From assembly GCA_030704615.1 (NCBI GenBank), contig CM060731.1, positions 82,442,756-82,502,755 of the forward strand: 60,000 bases of DNA, written 5' to 3'. Shown here piece by piece: positions 23,701 to 34,400 of the stretch; the stretch's first letter is position 1, and each line of letters starts with the position of its first letter. This stretch comes from Takakia lepidozioides. Taxonomy: Eukaryota > Streptophyta > Takakiopsida > Takakiales > Takakiaceae. Under the pieces are notes generated by a model, which worked only from the letters and a program-made list of their open reading frames with translations, did not search any database and was not told the origin of the DNA. The position numbers and the translations under genes are program-made.

Positions 23701-24138
23701 ATGATGAAAGTCAGACGTGTCACAAAGCAGCCAGGTCGCTGCTGCATTGAGGTTGGCAGCGGCGTGCACACATTTGTGGTAGATGACAAATTGCATCCAC
23801 AAATTGCTGAAATCCGTACTGAGCTGAGAAGATTGTCTGGGCAGATGAAGGAGGCAGGGTATGTGCCTGACACACGTGTTGTATTGCATGATATGGAGGA
23901 TGAGCAAAAGGAATTTTCTCTTTGCCACCACAGTGAGAAGCTGGCCATTGCTTTTGGGCTGATCAGCACAGCCCCAGGCACCCCTCTTTGTCTCATCAAG
24001 AACCTTCGGGTGTGTGGTGACTGCCACATGGCTACAAAGTACATCTCAAAGATTGTTGGGCGGGCAATTGTTGTACGGGATGCCAACCGATTCCACCACT
24101 TTGAAGATGGGCTTTGTTCTTGTGGGGAGTACTGGTAA
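20596..24138 (+). CDS. PLS-class PPR protein with E/E+ and DYW domains
   Basis: Intronless 1180-codon frame. From about 20870 come eight P-L-S triplets, each exactly or nearly 101 residues (MYAKCGSI recurs every 303 bases), followed by the E/E+ region and a DYW domain. The DYW domain shows the zinc-dependent cytidine deaminase signature: HSEKLAIAF near residue 1111 and CGDC near 1140. The last three residues are EYW rather than DYW. Such proteins bind organellar RNA with the repeats and convert specific cytidines to uridines. The start is uncertain. The frame is open upstream of ATG 20596, and codons from 20617 encode the second half of an OSB PDF motif joined in phase to exon 20271-20365; an internal ATG at 20754 would give a protein without it. 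The repeats are unusually alike, suggesting recent internal duplication. Confidence 0.92.
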   Translation: MDGVWVQIHLRGPHFQHKIANEPQWINSYKKPAWVDGQLEVAAAHLIKPRTSAMAAAFEGRTKGVDKMSSGACGSVRVLRETGQLTKALHILNQGGIPVDSDTYVCLLRKCINMKGLAAGKQVHAHIIQSGFKPNAFLQNTLVDMYNKCGSIADAHQVFDKMPERGLITWNIMMAGYTKHGCGRIALETYEQMKLEGVMPNQVTFICVLQACASLAALEKGKEVHADIMKAGIVPNMILNTTLVDMYAKCGSIENAKGVFDNMAERDVVSWNAMIAGYAHKRCGMEALATYEQMMGEGVKPNRVTFVCICNACASLGALEKGKMVHSDVMKAGIVPNMILNTALVDMYAKCGSMEDAKWVFNNMAERNVVSWNVMIAGYAQKRCGKRALETYEQMIWEGVKPNQVTFVCVCNACASLAALDKGKEVHADIMKAEIVPNTILNTALVDMYAKCGSIEDAKGVFKNMTERNVVSWNAMIAGYAQHGHGMEALEIYQQMRREGVKPDQVTFICICNACASLATLEKGKEVHADIRKTGIVPNMILNTTLVHMYAKCGSIEDAKGVFDNMPERDVVSWNAMIAGYAQKGFALVALETYEQMMWEGVKPDQVTFICVCNACASLTALEKAKVVHADIMKSGIAPDIILNTTLVDMYAKCRSIKDAKGVLDNMAERNVVSWNAMIAGYAQHGCGMGALETYEQMMLEGMMPDEVTFVSVCNACASLVALEKGKQVHADIMKAGFVQNMILNTTLVDMYAKCGSMEDAKRVFDNMAERNVVSWSAMIAGYAQHGCGMEALETYQQMMREGVKPDQVTFICVCNACASLAALEKGREVHTDIMTAGIVPDIILNTTLVDMYAKCGSIKNAKGVFNNMAERNVVSWNAMIAGYAQHGCRRETLQLLEGMEKEGLKPNSITFICVLQACSHGGLVDEGRHYFDSLSRDHGLTPTVEHCACMVDLLGRAGQLDEAWDFIYRMPVQPDGMVWKALLGACKIHGNVELAECAAKSILKWDRQDAATYVLLSNIYAAAGRWEDTAKVRKMMKVRRVTKQPGRCCIEVGSGVHTFVVDDKLHPQIAEIRTELRRLSGQMKEAGYVPDTRVVLHDMEDEQKEFSLCHHSEKLAIAFGLISTAPGTPLCLIKNLRVCGDCHMATKYISKIVGRAIVVRDANRFHHFEDGLCSCGEYW

Positions 24139-24649
24139 AACGATGTTTTCTTTGAAGATGTGGGTGGCTTGCTTCATTCATTACTCAACCTCCACGAGCT
24201 GATTATGGGATATACTGACCATGATACTAACCTCAAAATTGTGATGTGTGCCTCGCTTTTAGCTAATAGTTTGGAGAGTGTTGTCTGCTTTTGAAATTTT
24301 CCAGGATAGTGATGGGACTAGTTGGATACTGAGATAAGTATAGGGCTCGTCCGGTCTTAAGAAAGGGAATGAGTTGTTCTGATATTTTATAGTTATAGCA
24401 CAGTGTGTAGAAATGTTGTTTGTTATGAGTTTATTGTAATGTGGCCGACAACACATTTGTGGAGGCTAATTCCATTCTGGACCATTAATTGAATCTCTGT
24501 AGTTTATAGACTTGGCGGTTTAGATGCATTGGTTTGTGGGATAACATGACAAGGTCAGCTGCATATGCGGCGGCAGCGATTTCACTAGGAGAAGTTTTGT
24601 ATTGATATCCAAGTTTGCCTCATGCTAACCATCTTAGTAGTGGTTCTAA
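24139..24649. other. 3' flank of the PPR gene, no gene seen
   Basis: No long frame or repeat recognised. The PPR 3' UTR must lie here. Confidence 0.5.
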
Positions 24650-25530
24650 GAAAATGGTGAGTGGGGTTTAGGGTGCCCCCTTGGATGGTGTTGCGCAAGA
24701 TGAGAATGAATGTGGTCTCCATACCATGAACCTAGTAAGATGTGGTACTGTTGGTGTAAATGTTGTCGACAAGAGCAACAGTGTCTATAAGTTAGCTAGA
24801 TCTAGCATGGCAGTGCGGAGTTAGGCATGATCAATGGATTCAAAAGCATTTTTAAAGTCAATGTAGAGGAGGTAAATGTCTTGTTTTGTGATGCGAACAT
24901 CTTGAAGAGCAGACATGACATATTGTATTTATCGGGTTGTACTTCGGGTAGCTCGGAATCCTTCTTGTGAATCAGGTAGGGTGCGGTGTTGCTTACTGTA
25001 GATAGAGAGCAAAGTGGTAAGAGTGCTCGCGAAGAATTTGTATATGGTATTAGCGAGAGCAATGGATTGATAGTTTCCTAGTTTTGTGGGGTACCCCTTA
25101 TTTGAATAGGAGGATAACGTGGCTGTGTTTCCATTCATTCACTAGAGTTGGTAGCATAGTTTAAAATTGAAAAAGGAAGATGTGTAATTGGGGATCTAAG
25201 GCTTGAAGAAAGGCCTTCAGAATAAGATATGGGTCACGGGCTTTGGATTTGGATAAGGCTTCTAGACATGTATCATAAATAGTTGTAAATACGGTCTGAG
25301 ATAGAGCATTGTTTCTCTATGGAGAAGCCATCAATGTTGTGCCAGGTAATGTTTGACCTAACATCATGTGTTCTGGTAGGTGTGGGGGGGTTGAGGTAGT
25401 TGGATGTGGTGGGGGTGTATAACGCACTAACTTGAGTCCAGACGAGTGTTGGGAGGTTATTATCCTTTGTAAGACCCGCTGGTTCCGGGTATTGGCGGTG
25501 TGAGGTTGTGGACATACCCGCCGGAGACCA
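24650..25530 (-). pseudogene. LINE reverse transcriptase fragment
   Basis: Minus-strand frames yield pieces in the order expected for a LINE reverse transcriptase: an upstream linker (25515-25273), GYPTKLGNYQSIALANTIYK (about 25095), a DSQEGFRATRSTTR segment (about 24970) and, in another frame, LLYIDFKNAFESIDHA (about 24860), which holds the first catalytic Asp. Several frame changes separate the pieces. The style matches the RNase H-bearing LINE at 26432, which lies on the other strand. Confidence 0.7.
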
Positions 25531-25589
25531 ATACTAGATTTATTTACGATTTTACATACCAAGGGGTTATCAATCAAGCCCATTATCAA

Positions 25590-26431
25590 AATTATTAGAC
25601 ATGATAACCTATTGTTATCAACCCGGGGCCGGGGTTCAAAAAAAATTCTTCAACCATTTTTTAAGAGCGCCTTGTCCATGTAAAATTTATCCAAACTTAT
25701 CAAAGTGATGTGGAATACTAACTAATTAAATCAGAATGTTATCTACTAACTAATACTAATACTAATGTACTTATTTAGGTGGCTAGAATTAGAAAGTTAG
25801 TTAGTATTCCTAAGTACTTTAAGTAGCTTGTATTTTTCAAGGTATGGTGTGGCAATGTTTGACAGTGTTTAAGTATTAGTATCACTTACCGGTTTAATAT
25901 GTTTTTAAGAGGGTGCTAAATCCCTGAAGCGATGGGGAAAGGTCACTCAAATGTGACATTTAATGTGAAAATCCAGCCATTTGATGTTGAAATCTAGTTT
26001 TTTTTAGCCCTCATAAATATCAATATCAATATCAATATCATCAAAGCCTTATCTGAGGGTCCGGGTCTTAGCATCAATATCAGCTCAGCACTTAACCGGC
26101 GGGTAGGTTACAAACCGGGTATTATCCAACAATGTACCCGGCAGGTCCGGGTCCACATACCCGCGTTGATACGCGTGTTGATACCCTTTACCTACCCAAT
26201 ACCCTCCCAACACTGGTCGAGACTCCATATTTGTGCATTGATTTTCTCAGGATTGGTGAGCATGTGTCATTGTTGGTGTTTGAGGCAGTCTAATGGTGGG
26301 CTGTGGGGGAAGACTGAAGATCGCTTTGTGCCTTTTTTTAGGTTGGTCATGTAAAAGTTGGCAAAAAGATGTGATGAATTTTGTGTGGCTGTCTGTGGCT
26401 TTTTATCTGGTTATAAGGTAGGCAGCTTTGT
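25590..26431. other. AT-rich spacer with simple repeats
   Basis: Contains CAATAT-type microsatellite near 26018-26040, CTAATA repeats near 25745-25765 and repeated GGTACCCGG/CCGGGTA-like strings near 26100-26210. No coding seen. Confidence 0.6.
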
Positions 26432-27937
26432 TTGCATCTCTCCCGAATACAAGAAGCCCTCCAATGGGCTCGCACTGCTGCCCTCTCCTCCCCCTCTGCC
26501 TGTACTATTCTCTTACTCACACAGCAAAGGCCTCCCGACAACCCCCACCCCGTCCTACAACTTCCCCCTGGCGTCACCCTTCTAGCCACCTTTGAACCAA
26601 ACCAGCTACTATATGAACAGAACCTCCTCTCCCCTAAATATCTCCGACGCTTAGAACCCACCATTATGTCACTGCTACTTGTCCAACACACCCATCCCAC
26701 CTCCACACCCATTACCCTCTCATCTACCTTACACCACTTTCTCATAAGCAAATGGGGGATGAAAGTCTCTATTGCCCCCTACACACATCCTCTTCCCTCT
26801 ACTCCATCTAGCTCCTTACCCACTCTGTTTTCGAGAGTCAACCCAAGCAAGGCTTGGATAAGGGTGCTACCACGCCCTCCTCCTGCCCCCCTCCCGCTCC
26901 CCACTGACTCACCGGTCTCACATCTACGTCTGTCGCTCAAATTCTCTCCCTCACACTGCCACTATACAGATGGCTCCCAATCCGGCTCTAACGCTGGCTA
27001 TGGTGTTTTTCACGGTGCTAATAACCGTGGGGTAGCTCTTAGACTCCCAGGCCCAGCCACTATATTACGCGCTGAGCTTATGGCAATCTTTGAAGCACTC
27101 TCCCAGCTGCCCTTCTTCTCCCCTCCACACTACATTTTCACAGACAGCCTTACCTCACTATTTCTTCTTCGCAACCACCTCTCCTGCCACCTTCACCACC
27201 CAGACCGGAACCTCATTGCAGCTATCATTAACCGCGTGGCTTCCATTAATCACCCCATACACTTTTTCAAAGTTCGCTCCCACACTGGTATCACCGGTAA
27301 CGAAAATGCAGACCTCCTCGTCCAGGCAGGGGCCGCCCAACCCCCAGTGGATCCCATAGCCGACCCTATCCATATTGCTCACACTCATCCATTCTGGCTA
27401 ATTCACCCAGTACAATGACCCCCCACTACCAAGCCCTTTCGTAACCTAAAATCCACTCTCACACGCGAAGCACACAAACAAGCCTCAGCCTCTACCAGCC
27501 ATACCAAAGCCCATATCCAAAAATAGACACAATCTACAGTTCTTCACTACAAATTGTCAAACTACTTCTGGCACGCCAAGACTGTCACCGACGTGCAAAT
27601 CCGACAAACACTCAAATTTCGTTACGCCCAATACATGGGACACCAACACAAGCACATCTTTTGGCCATACCTATTCTCATCCCCCAACTGCCCGTTATGC
27701 TCACATATACATACAGTACGTGACACCTGGCCCCACCTCCTCAGTGAGTGCATTCACCCCGTTATACATGGTCTCCGCGTCACTCGTCATAATCACGCAG
27801 TTTGGCACATCCATAAACTTCTCATGTCCAGATCAAAAACCAGATGGTTCTCACTCATCAATGCTGGTACTTACCAAGGCCGACCCCCTGACCACACTGT
27901 CTCTCACTGGATACTTCCGTGTACTTGTCATCACTAA
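26432..27937 (+). pseudogene. LINE RNase H domain and C-terminal zinc finger
   Basis: A 328-codon frame ends at 27418. It contains an RNase H fold with all four acidic positions: HYTDGSQSG, LRAELMAI, YIFTDSLTS and GNENADLLVQ, with KVRSHTGI between. After a stop and frame change, 27554-27937 gives CPLC..........WPHLLSEC and HGLRVTRHNHAVWHIH, the zinc-finger tail of RNase H-type LINEs. The reverse transcriptase expected upstream is absent on this strand. At about 27940 the sequence switches abruptly to a helicase. Confidence 0.82.
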
Positions 27938-27941
27938 CCTT

Positions 27942-29250
27942 ATATCTGAAATCAGCCAGAGCATTAATGAATCCGACACAAAAAGTTTCATAAACGAATG
28001 GTCGGGAACTAACTATTTGATTATAGACGAAGTATCTATGGTCGGATGCAACATGATCGCTGATATTCATCTGAAATTACAAAAATTCAAATCAAACATG
28101 TTACCATTTGGAGGACTCAACATAATGTTCATGGGCGATTTCATGCAGTTCCCACCAGTCACCGACACGCCTCTCTACTCAACGAACATACAGCCCATAT
28201 TCACATTCACAAAATACACACAAAAAAAGATTATAGGCAAAAGCCTATGGGAAAATTATATACGCCCTAACACAATCATATTGACCCAGCAAATGAGACA
28301 AGTCCACGATGTACAATATGCAAAATTGCTACAGAATCTACGCGAAGACAACTTTACCCAAACGGATTTCAAATTATTACAGACAAGATTCATGTCGAAT
28401 CTGAAAGTCAACCTGCTCAACGAACCCTGGGATAAAGCAACGTACATCGTACCTCGTAACCAGTTAAAGAACGCCATCAATCACCAAATGATAGAATATT
28501 ACACACGTAAATCTAACCACGCATCCTACACCATAGTGGCGACAGACACCTACAAAAAGCACGCACTCCACGACGAGATCCAATTCACAATCCGACAGAC
28601 CGTACCTGGGAATAGAAGCCACAATCTTCTTCCATTTTTGAGATTATACAAAGGAATGACAATCATGCTCACCGACAATTTGTATCATAGATTGGGGCTT
28701 GTAAACGGTGCAGTTGGACAAATAGTGGGGATCTCAACAACAGATGACGATTGGATCGTACGGGAAGATAACTTAATGCACCCGCCACATCACGTATTAA
28801 TCGACTTCAGCGAATTCATCAGTCAACATCAAACATTGAGCAACGTAAATTTAGAAAATCTTCCAGAAAACGTAGTGCCGATTACACCCGTTTCAAGAAC
28901 GTTTGATTATCACCACACGGAGGATGAACAGAAAAAACCAAAGAAATTCAAAATCAACAGACACCAATTGCCTTTGATACCCGCCTATTGCCTAACCGAC
29001 TACAAATGTCAAGGCAAAACTTTCGACAGAATAGTCATCGACTTACAAAAACCACCAGATGGACACCCGTTGAACATGCACAACATCTACGTCACACTGT
29101 CTCGTTTGCGTTCCCTACAAGGGCTAATAATACTTCGAGACATCAAGTTTGAAGACATCCAAGCAGCCAAATTCAAGACAGACTCACTGCAGTTTATAAC
29201 TCCACAAACCGATTGTAATGTCCAAGAACAAAAATCATACAAGACCACGG
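27942..29250 (+). pseudogene. Helitron-type PIF1 helicase, N-terminally truncated
   Basis: The frame holds PIF1 motifs in order: YLIIDEVSMVG (Walker B, about 28017), GDFMQFPPV (about 28135), LTQQMRQ, PRNQLKNAIN, KGMTIMLTDN...GLVNGAVGQI, AYCLTDYKCQGKTFDRI and YVTLSRLRSLQGL (about 29085). Walker A (GxxGxGKT) is missing, because the piece begins mid-domain right after the LINE tail. The long frame from 27720 is therefore a chimera, with its first 75 codons out of frame over the LINE finger. The C-terminal extension after about 29200 is Pro/Thr/Lys-rich. No Rep domain or Helitron end (TC...CTRR) was identified. Confidence 0.82.
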
Positions 29251-29509
29251 AACACATCAACACAGTGAATACCAACCCTGCCATCAAAACGCCACATCCA
29301 CATCCACATCCAATCCAACCGAGACATGTGTCCAAAAAAATACAAGTGACAAACGATTCTGAAGCCAAACATCCCACACCAATAGAACCAAATGAAAACC
29401 AAACTTGCTCAGAATTATCTCCCACACCGGTCGAAATCATAGAAATCGACTCCGAAGACAAACAATTCAACATAAAGCACGCACATATACATCAAGAAAC
29501 ATATTGGCA

Positions 29510-29834
29510 CGAAGATCGGCTCTGCCCGGATATCCTACTTGTCCAAGGCTTACCCATCAATGCTCCAGTTGATCTTGAGACTTTTGTTGAGGATCTTCAT
29601 GCTTGACATGCGGTGTCTATCCATGATGCCAAGACGAACATTGGTAAAGCTCAACTAACCCAGACCCGTAATTTTAACAAGCGTGTCAAGTATTCTAACC
29701 TGTTTCAGGTAGGACAGACCGTGTGCGTTCGATTGCAGCATGACAAGCATGCATGCAAATCTAAGCTCAAGATCGACGGTCCATATTTGATCTATCAGAT
29801 TTTACGTGGGCGACGTGCTCTTCTTCTTCCCTAA
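29510..29834 (+). pseudogene. Ty3/gypsy-type integrase C-terminal fragment
   Basis: Frames give ILLVQGLPINAPVDLETF then, after a stop at 29604-29606, TNIGKAQLTQTRNFNKRVKY, FQVGQTVCVRLQH and KLKIDGPYLIYQIL. This has the order and style of the integrase C-terminal region with its GPY-like module. It is fused in frame to the helicase piece upstream. Only this fragment of the retrotransposon is visible. Confidence 0.6.
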
Positions 29835-31474
29835 GGCTCTAACACTGAAGTGCGGGATGAACCTGTTTCCTTGACGGACTTGGTGCATTCCGAGCTAGTT
29901 TTTTATCTCACATGTATCAATGTGGAGGGGCGCACGGTGGGATGATGTCTTGATCTTCTTCAGATTGGCTTCTTTGGCGGATTAGTGTTAGCTTGCGGAT
30001 TTGTCACTTTAAGGTTTTTTTCTGGCCTTTTGTTTTAGCTCTTGATGCATTGTAGATCTATGATATGTCACCACGTGTACTCCCTGCACGGTTTTCCTAG
30101 CCAAAGGTTTTGTCCTCGGCCCAATTTGCAGGTGCCAGGTTTTCCTTTGGTAGGTTTTTCACCCAGCAGTGGAGGATGATTTTATCCCAAACATTTACTT
30201 ATTATTTCTTATATTGTACTTCGCGGAGCTCAGGATTTTTCGTGGGGGGTAGGCTTCACAGATGTAAAGCCCCATACTTGCTTACGCCTGGAAATAACCC
30301 GTTTCATCCAAAACGGCAATACACATCCATAGTATATTTTTGGCGTATAAAGCCGTTAATCCGTTACAATGATGTCTAGGTTAGGGTTAGTTTAGGCCGG
30401 TGACTTGATCCTGGCCCTTCATCAGATCTAGGGCTTCAAGGCGGCGTTGTGGGCCTTGGCCTATGATGCCTCGCCACGCGGCAGACCACCATGGTTAGGG
30501 CTTTGGTATAAAGACGGCGCCCTGACACAAAGTCAGGGCGGTATTTAGGTGTTAGGGTATATGTGATTTGGGTGTACAAACTTTGGATGAGAGCTCCTGT
30601 GTGTCAGATCCGCTCGCTTGATCCTCCTCTCGTGCATTGCCTGCTCTTTCGCTTGCCCCCCTTGTTGTGAAAACACGTTTCTTGAGATGAAGGGAGTATG
30701 TGCTTCAAGCTCGTTTTGAGGCTTCATAGGACGCCGGGTGATAAGAACGGAAAGTTGTTGGATATGGCTTGGTATGATGGGGGCTGTGTGGGAGAGAGAC
30801 CAGCTATATATCTCCAATTAATTCATGTGTTTCATCTTTGGTGGTGCGAAGGAGGGCTAGTGATGATTGTAGGTTAGATAACAAGAGGGAGGAGAGAATT
30901 TTTGAGTTTGCAAATGATGACTAGTAGTGTGGGGTATCGGTGGGTAGCTAGGTAGGTGTTGTAGGCCACAGGGAGGGGGGGAATGCTGACTATGTATGTT
31001 GCGATGGCATACGCAAGTTAGTGATACTGTAAGTCAGTCTTTTTGTATCTGCCATGGATTGCTCCCTTCACTATTTTGGAACATTGATCCTGCTTGAAAA
31101 GATTGTTGACTGTGATCAACTATGAGTCATTAAGCAACTTCATTGCTTTGTCATTCTGATACTGAATGCAGTGCCCTGGTCCTAGTGTGGTTTCTGTCTC
31201 GCTCATGACATGGTCACACTCACTCCAAACCACCATATGTGGAAAGGTTTGATGATTAACATCTACTTGGCGTGAAATTTCATGGCCCACAAACCCAGTT
31301 TGCCAAATTTATCTACAATGTACTGTGACAGTAGGTCAGTGTCGAGATCAAATGTTAGAGCATCCTCATTACGCATCCTCATTACGTACTCCAGCAGTGC
31401 TGCTCATGACTTAACCAAAAAAGCAGATTGGGAAGGGACAGTCTACCAGGTGAGGATTGGTCCTGACCATCGAA
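29835..31474. other. Spacer, perhaps degraded LTR sequence; no gene
   Basis: Follows the integrase fragment, so LTR remnants are possible. A TATAAAG near 30509 is followed by a GCCCTGAC...GTCAGGGC hairpin at about 30518-30540. I could not find a matching second LTR. 30840-31470 shows nothing recognisable. Confidence 0.4.
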
Positions 31475-34400
31475 TCAAGCATCAAGACGGTTGTAGGCAA
31501 TATCTTGTGTGAGAGTCTTGAGGCGATCCACTAACTTTTCCACAGTCAAAGGTTTGCTCACAAACTCATCAAACCCACTTTGAGCGCATTTCACCATGTC
31601 TCGATCTAATCATCACAAAAATGCAACACCCAAACAATCAGGTGAACAGTAGAACATGTATACAGAAACATAGCTCCATGCATTCTTCAGGCTGCAAGAA
31701 GTGACGATAGAGGAAGACAACGAGCCAACTTATGAGACCCAATCCCCCAGGGCAGCCCCCCAGGGCATCTGGCTGCTTGTGCACAGTTATGCCAAAGATA
31801 ATTTTAGACGAGCCAAAAGTGTATCAGGGACCATGATCACTGACCACCACCTTTCAAAAGCCTTGTGTAGTTGGGTTGTGCTGTAGTTCCCTTCCCATCC
31901 CAATTACGAATTCGACGCCTGGGTGATTTAACGCTGAAGCTATTGGTGCTTCAGGATCTTCAACCTTGGGAATTCAGTCATTGTATCAGAGCACACGCAA
32001 ATTCAGTTTAAAGTGATTTGCTCAGCTTTCTTCCGTTACAAAGTTCGGCTATTTCTGCAGAAATATGTGCCTACAAGTTCCCTTTCCAATGAGATCAAAT
32101 GTGTCATGAGATGAAAGGAGGGTATGAAGACCCTACCACTGACATTTGCAGTGAGTGCAAAAATCACCATACGCTTTCTTGGAGGGTCTTGATCGGCCTC
32201 CCAGTTTCGAAACTGCTCAACCTGCAAGCCATCTGGTTTTGTCAAGTCTATTTTTTCGTTTTCGGAGGCGGTAGAACGAACCAGAATTGTGTCTTATTAC
32301 TGGACAAACTGCAAGGACAAAGGAACGACCGAAACAATAACAGGTGAAAGCACCTTATGCTTCAAACTTCAGATCTCCAACTCAAGGTACGCTTCTTGCA
32401 CCGAATTTCTGTGCAATGACAGAACGAACTGCTGAACACACGACAATCTTTGGAGGGGTGCAAGAACGTAAAGGCATTCTGTACCAGACCAGGATGCCAA
32501 GGATCAAATGGGCAGAGGTGACATACCGCACGTGTACCGTCCAAAACAGGCATGAGAAGGTCCATGAGGACCAAGTCAAACTGGGGGAGCGCTACTTTTC
32601 CATCGCTCGAGGCATCCTCGACGAGCAACACGTCTAATGCCTCCCTGCCATTACATTTGACGGTTACATCACAATTCAAACCCTGCAGCAAGCGCTGGCC
32701 TACCTTTCGACCGACCGGATCATCCTCTACCAGCAACACCTGCACCGCCCAGGCAAGCCCGTCAGCTGTATCCAAGAGGTAGGAAAGGGTGTAAAGCCAT
32801 AAGGCTAAGTGAAGAAGTCTCCAGGAGTCTAAAGTCAGTCATGGCCAACACGGAGTTAGGAGGCTTCATTCTTTCTGTTTTCTTTCTTTCTTTTTCTCTC
32901 TACTCTCAGGAGGGAGGCAAGGGAGGTGTTACCCTTGTCTTTCGTGAGGACCGCCTGTGCCCCGCTTGCGCTGGGATAACAGGAGGGAAATCGAAAGTGA
33001 AGAACGTTTCTTCTTTCCGCGGACGTCATAAAGCACCATTTCATTTCTTTCACTGTCCTTTCTACTATGAGATATGTGAGAGATACTATGGTCTATTCCG
33101 AGAGACAGCCAATCTCTCACATAGGTGTTCCATTTCGAGGAACAGAAAGGCTTAGCAGCATATCTGCAGGAGGCGTTGACTATTAGACAATCCCTTTGAT
33201 CACTAGTTGTTTTTGGGCTGCTTGTGGCCCCGCACTCTTTCTTGTTTCATGCTCTCTTGTCCCATAAGCTCTTTGAGCATTCCACAGCAGTTATGAAGTA
33301 TCACTTCATTTCTTTTGGGAACTGAAGGTAGCATGAAACATGCTAAGTGAATTAACAGTTTAGAGAACTAATAATGAAGCCTTCGAGCTCACAGAAATTG
33401 GCTGTTGCCATCAAGGTCTCATAGTCCACAATCTGATATATTCCAGGGAACTTTTGTATTTAAGGAGGCCAAACAACTCCTCTGACTTCTACTTTTAGAG
33501 GGACTTTAGGAGAGAGTGCAAGTTGAGAGACCAGATGACAAGAAAAAGACTGGCAAGCGTGTTTGACCAAATTGCCTCCCAGAATCAGATCCAAAGAATG
33601 AATCGAGTGCCAATTCTCTTCAGCTGCTTACTTTATGGGGCTGACATACCTTCTTGCCCCTGATGAGCTGTTTGTCAGAATCTGAAGTGGACGGAGAAGA
33701 GACGGCTTTGCTGGGTTGTGCCTGCAGAGCTGGGCTTTCAGCTTTAGGGGCAGGAGATACTCTGGATTTCGACAGCGTCGTGAGCTGTGAGCGATCTTCT
33801 CTCTTTCTTTCTTCAGACACAGGCGCACATGACCCTGCCTCGTGCTCCAGGGATGTTCCACCCTGCAGAGCTCAAATCACCTCACTAATTTCAGTCCAAT
33901 TGTCTCACTGAAAATAAGACTCTATCTTGAAATGAAAGACTCTAGGCATGGTCCATGACAGACCAAACTCAGTCAGATTGATTGTTGCTGCTTTTTGAAG
34001 AGTGAATGGCCATTAATCTATGCAACTGGAAGTCTAAGCAATGCAACAAATTAGGTTAGTCCAAGGGGGAAGGACAAGTTAGTTCAATGGGTAAAGCTTC
34101 GCCCACACATTGCAACCAACAGAAAAAACCCAGCAACAATTGCATCGAAGTTTGTAGCATCGAATGGGGAGTGCTCGCTTGCTCAGCGTCTGTTAATCCA
34201 TAGATTTGCAGTGTCGATATGAGAACTCATTAAAGCTTTGAAAGATACACAGAACATTGAATTTAGAGACCCATATACACTCAGAAAGTCCACACCTGAC
34301 TGCCTCCAGAAGGACCCTCCCCAGCTTGCTTCACTTTATTTTCTCCATCATAGTTGTCTGCTCCCTCGATGTCCGAGAAAGCTAGAGCTTTGCCTTTGTG

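Noticed and set aside
27720-29606. A single 628-residue host helicase gene
   Set aside because: The first part overlaps LINE zinc-finger coding in another frame, Walker A is absent, and the end is integrase-like.
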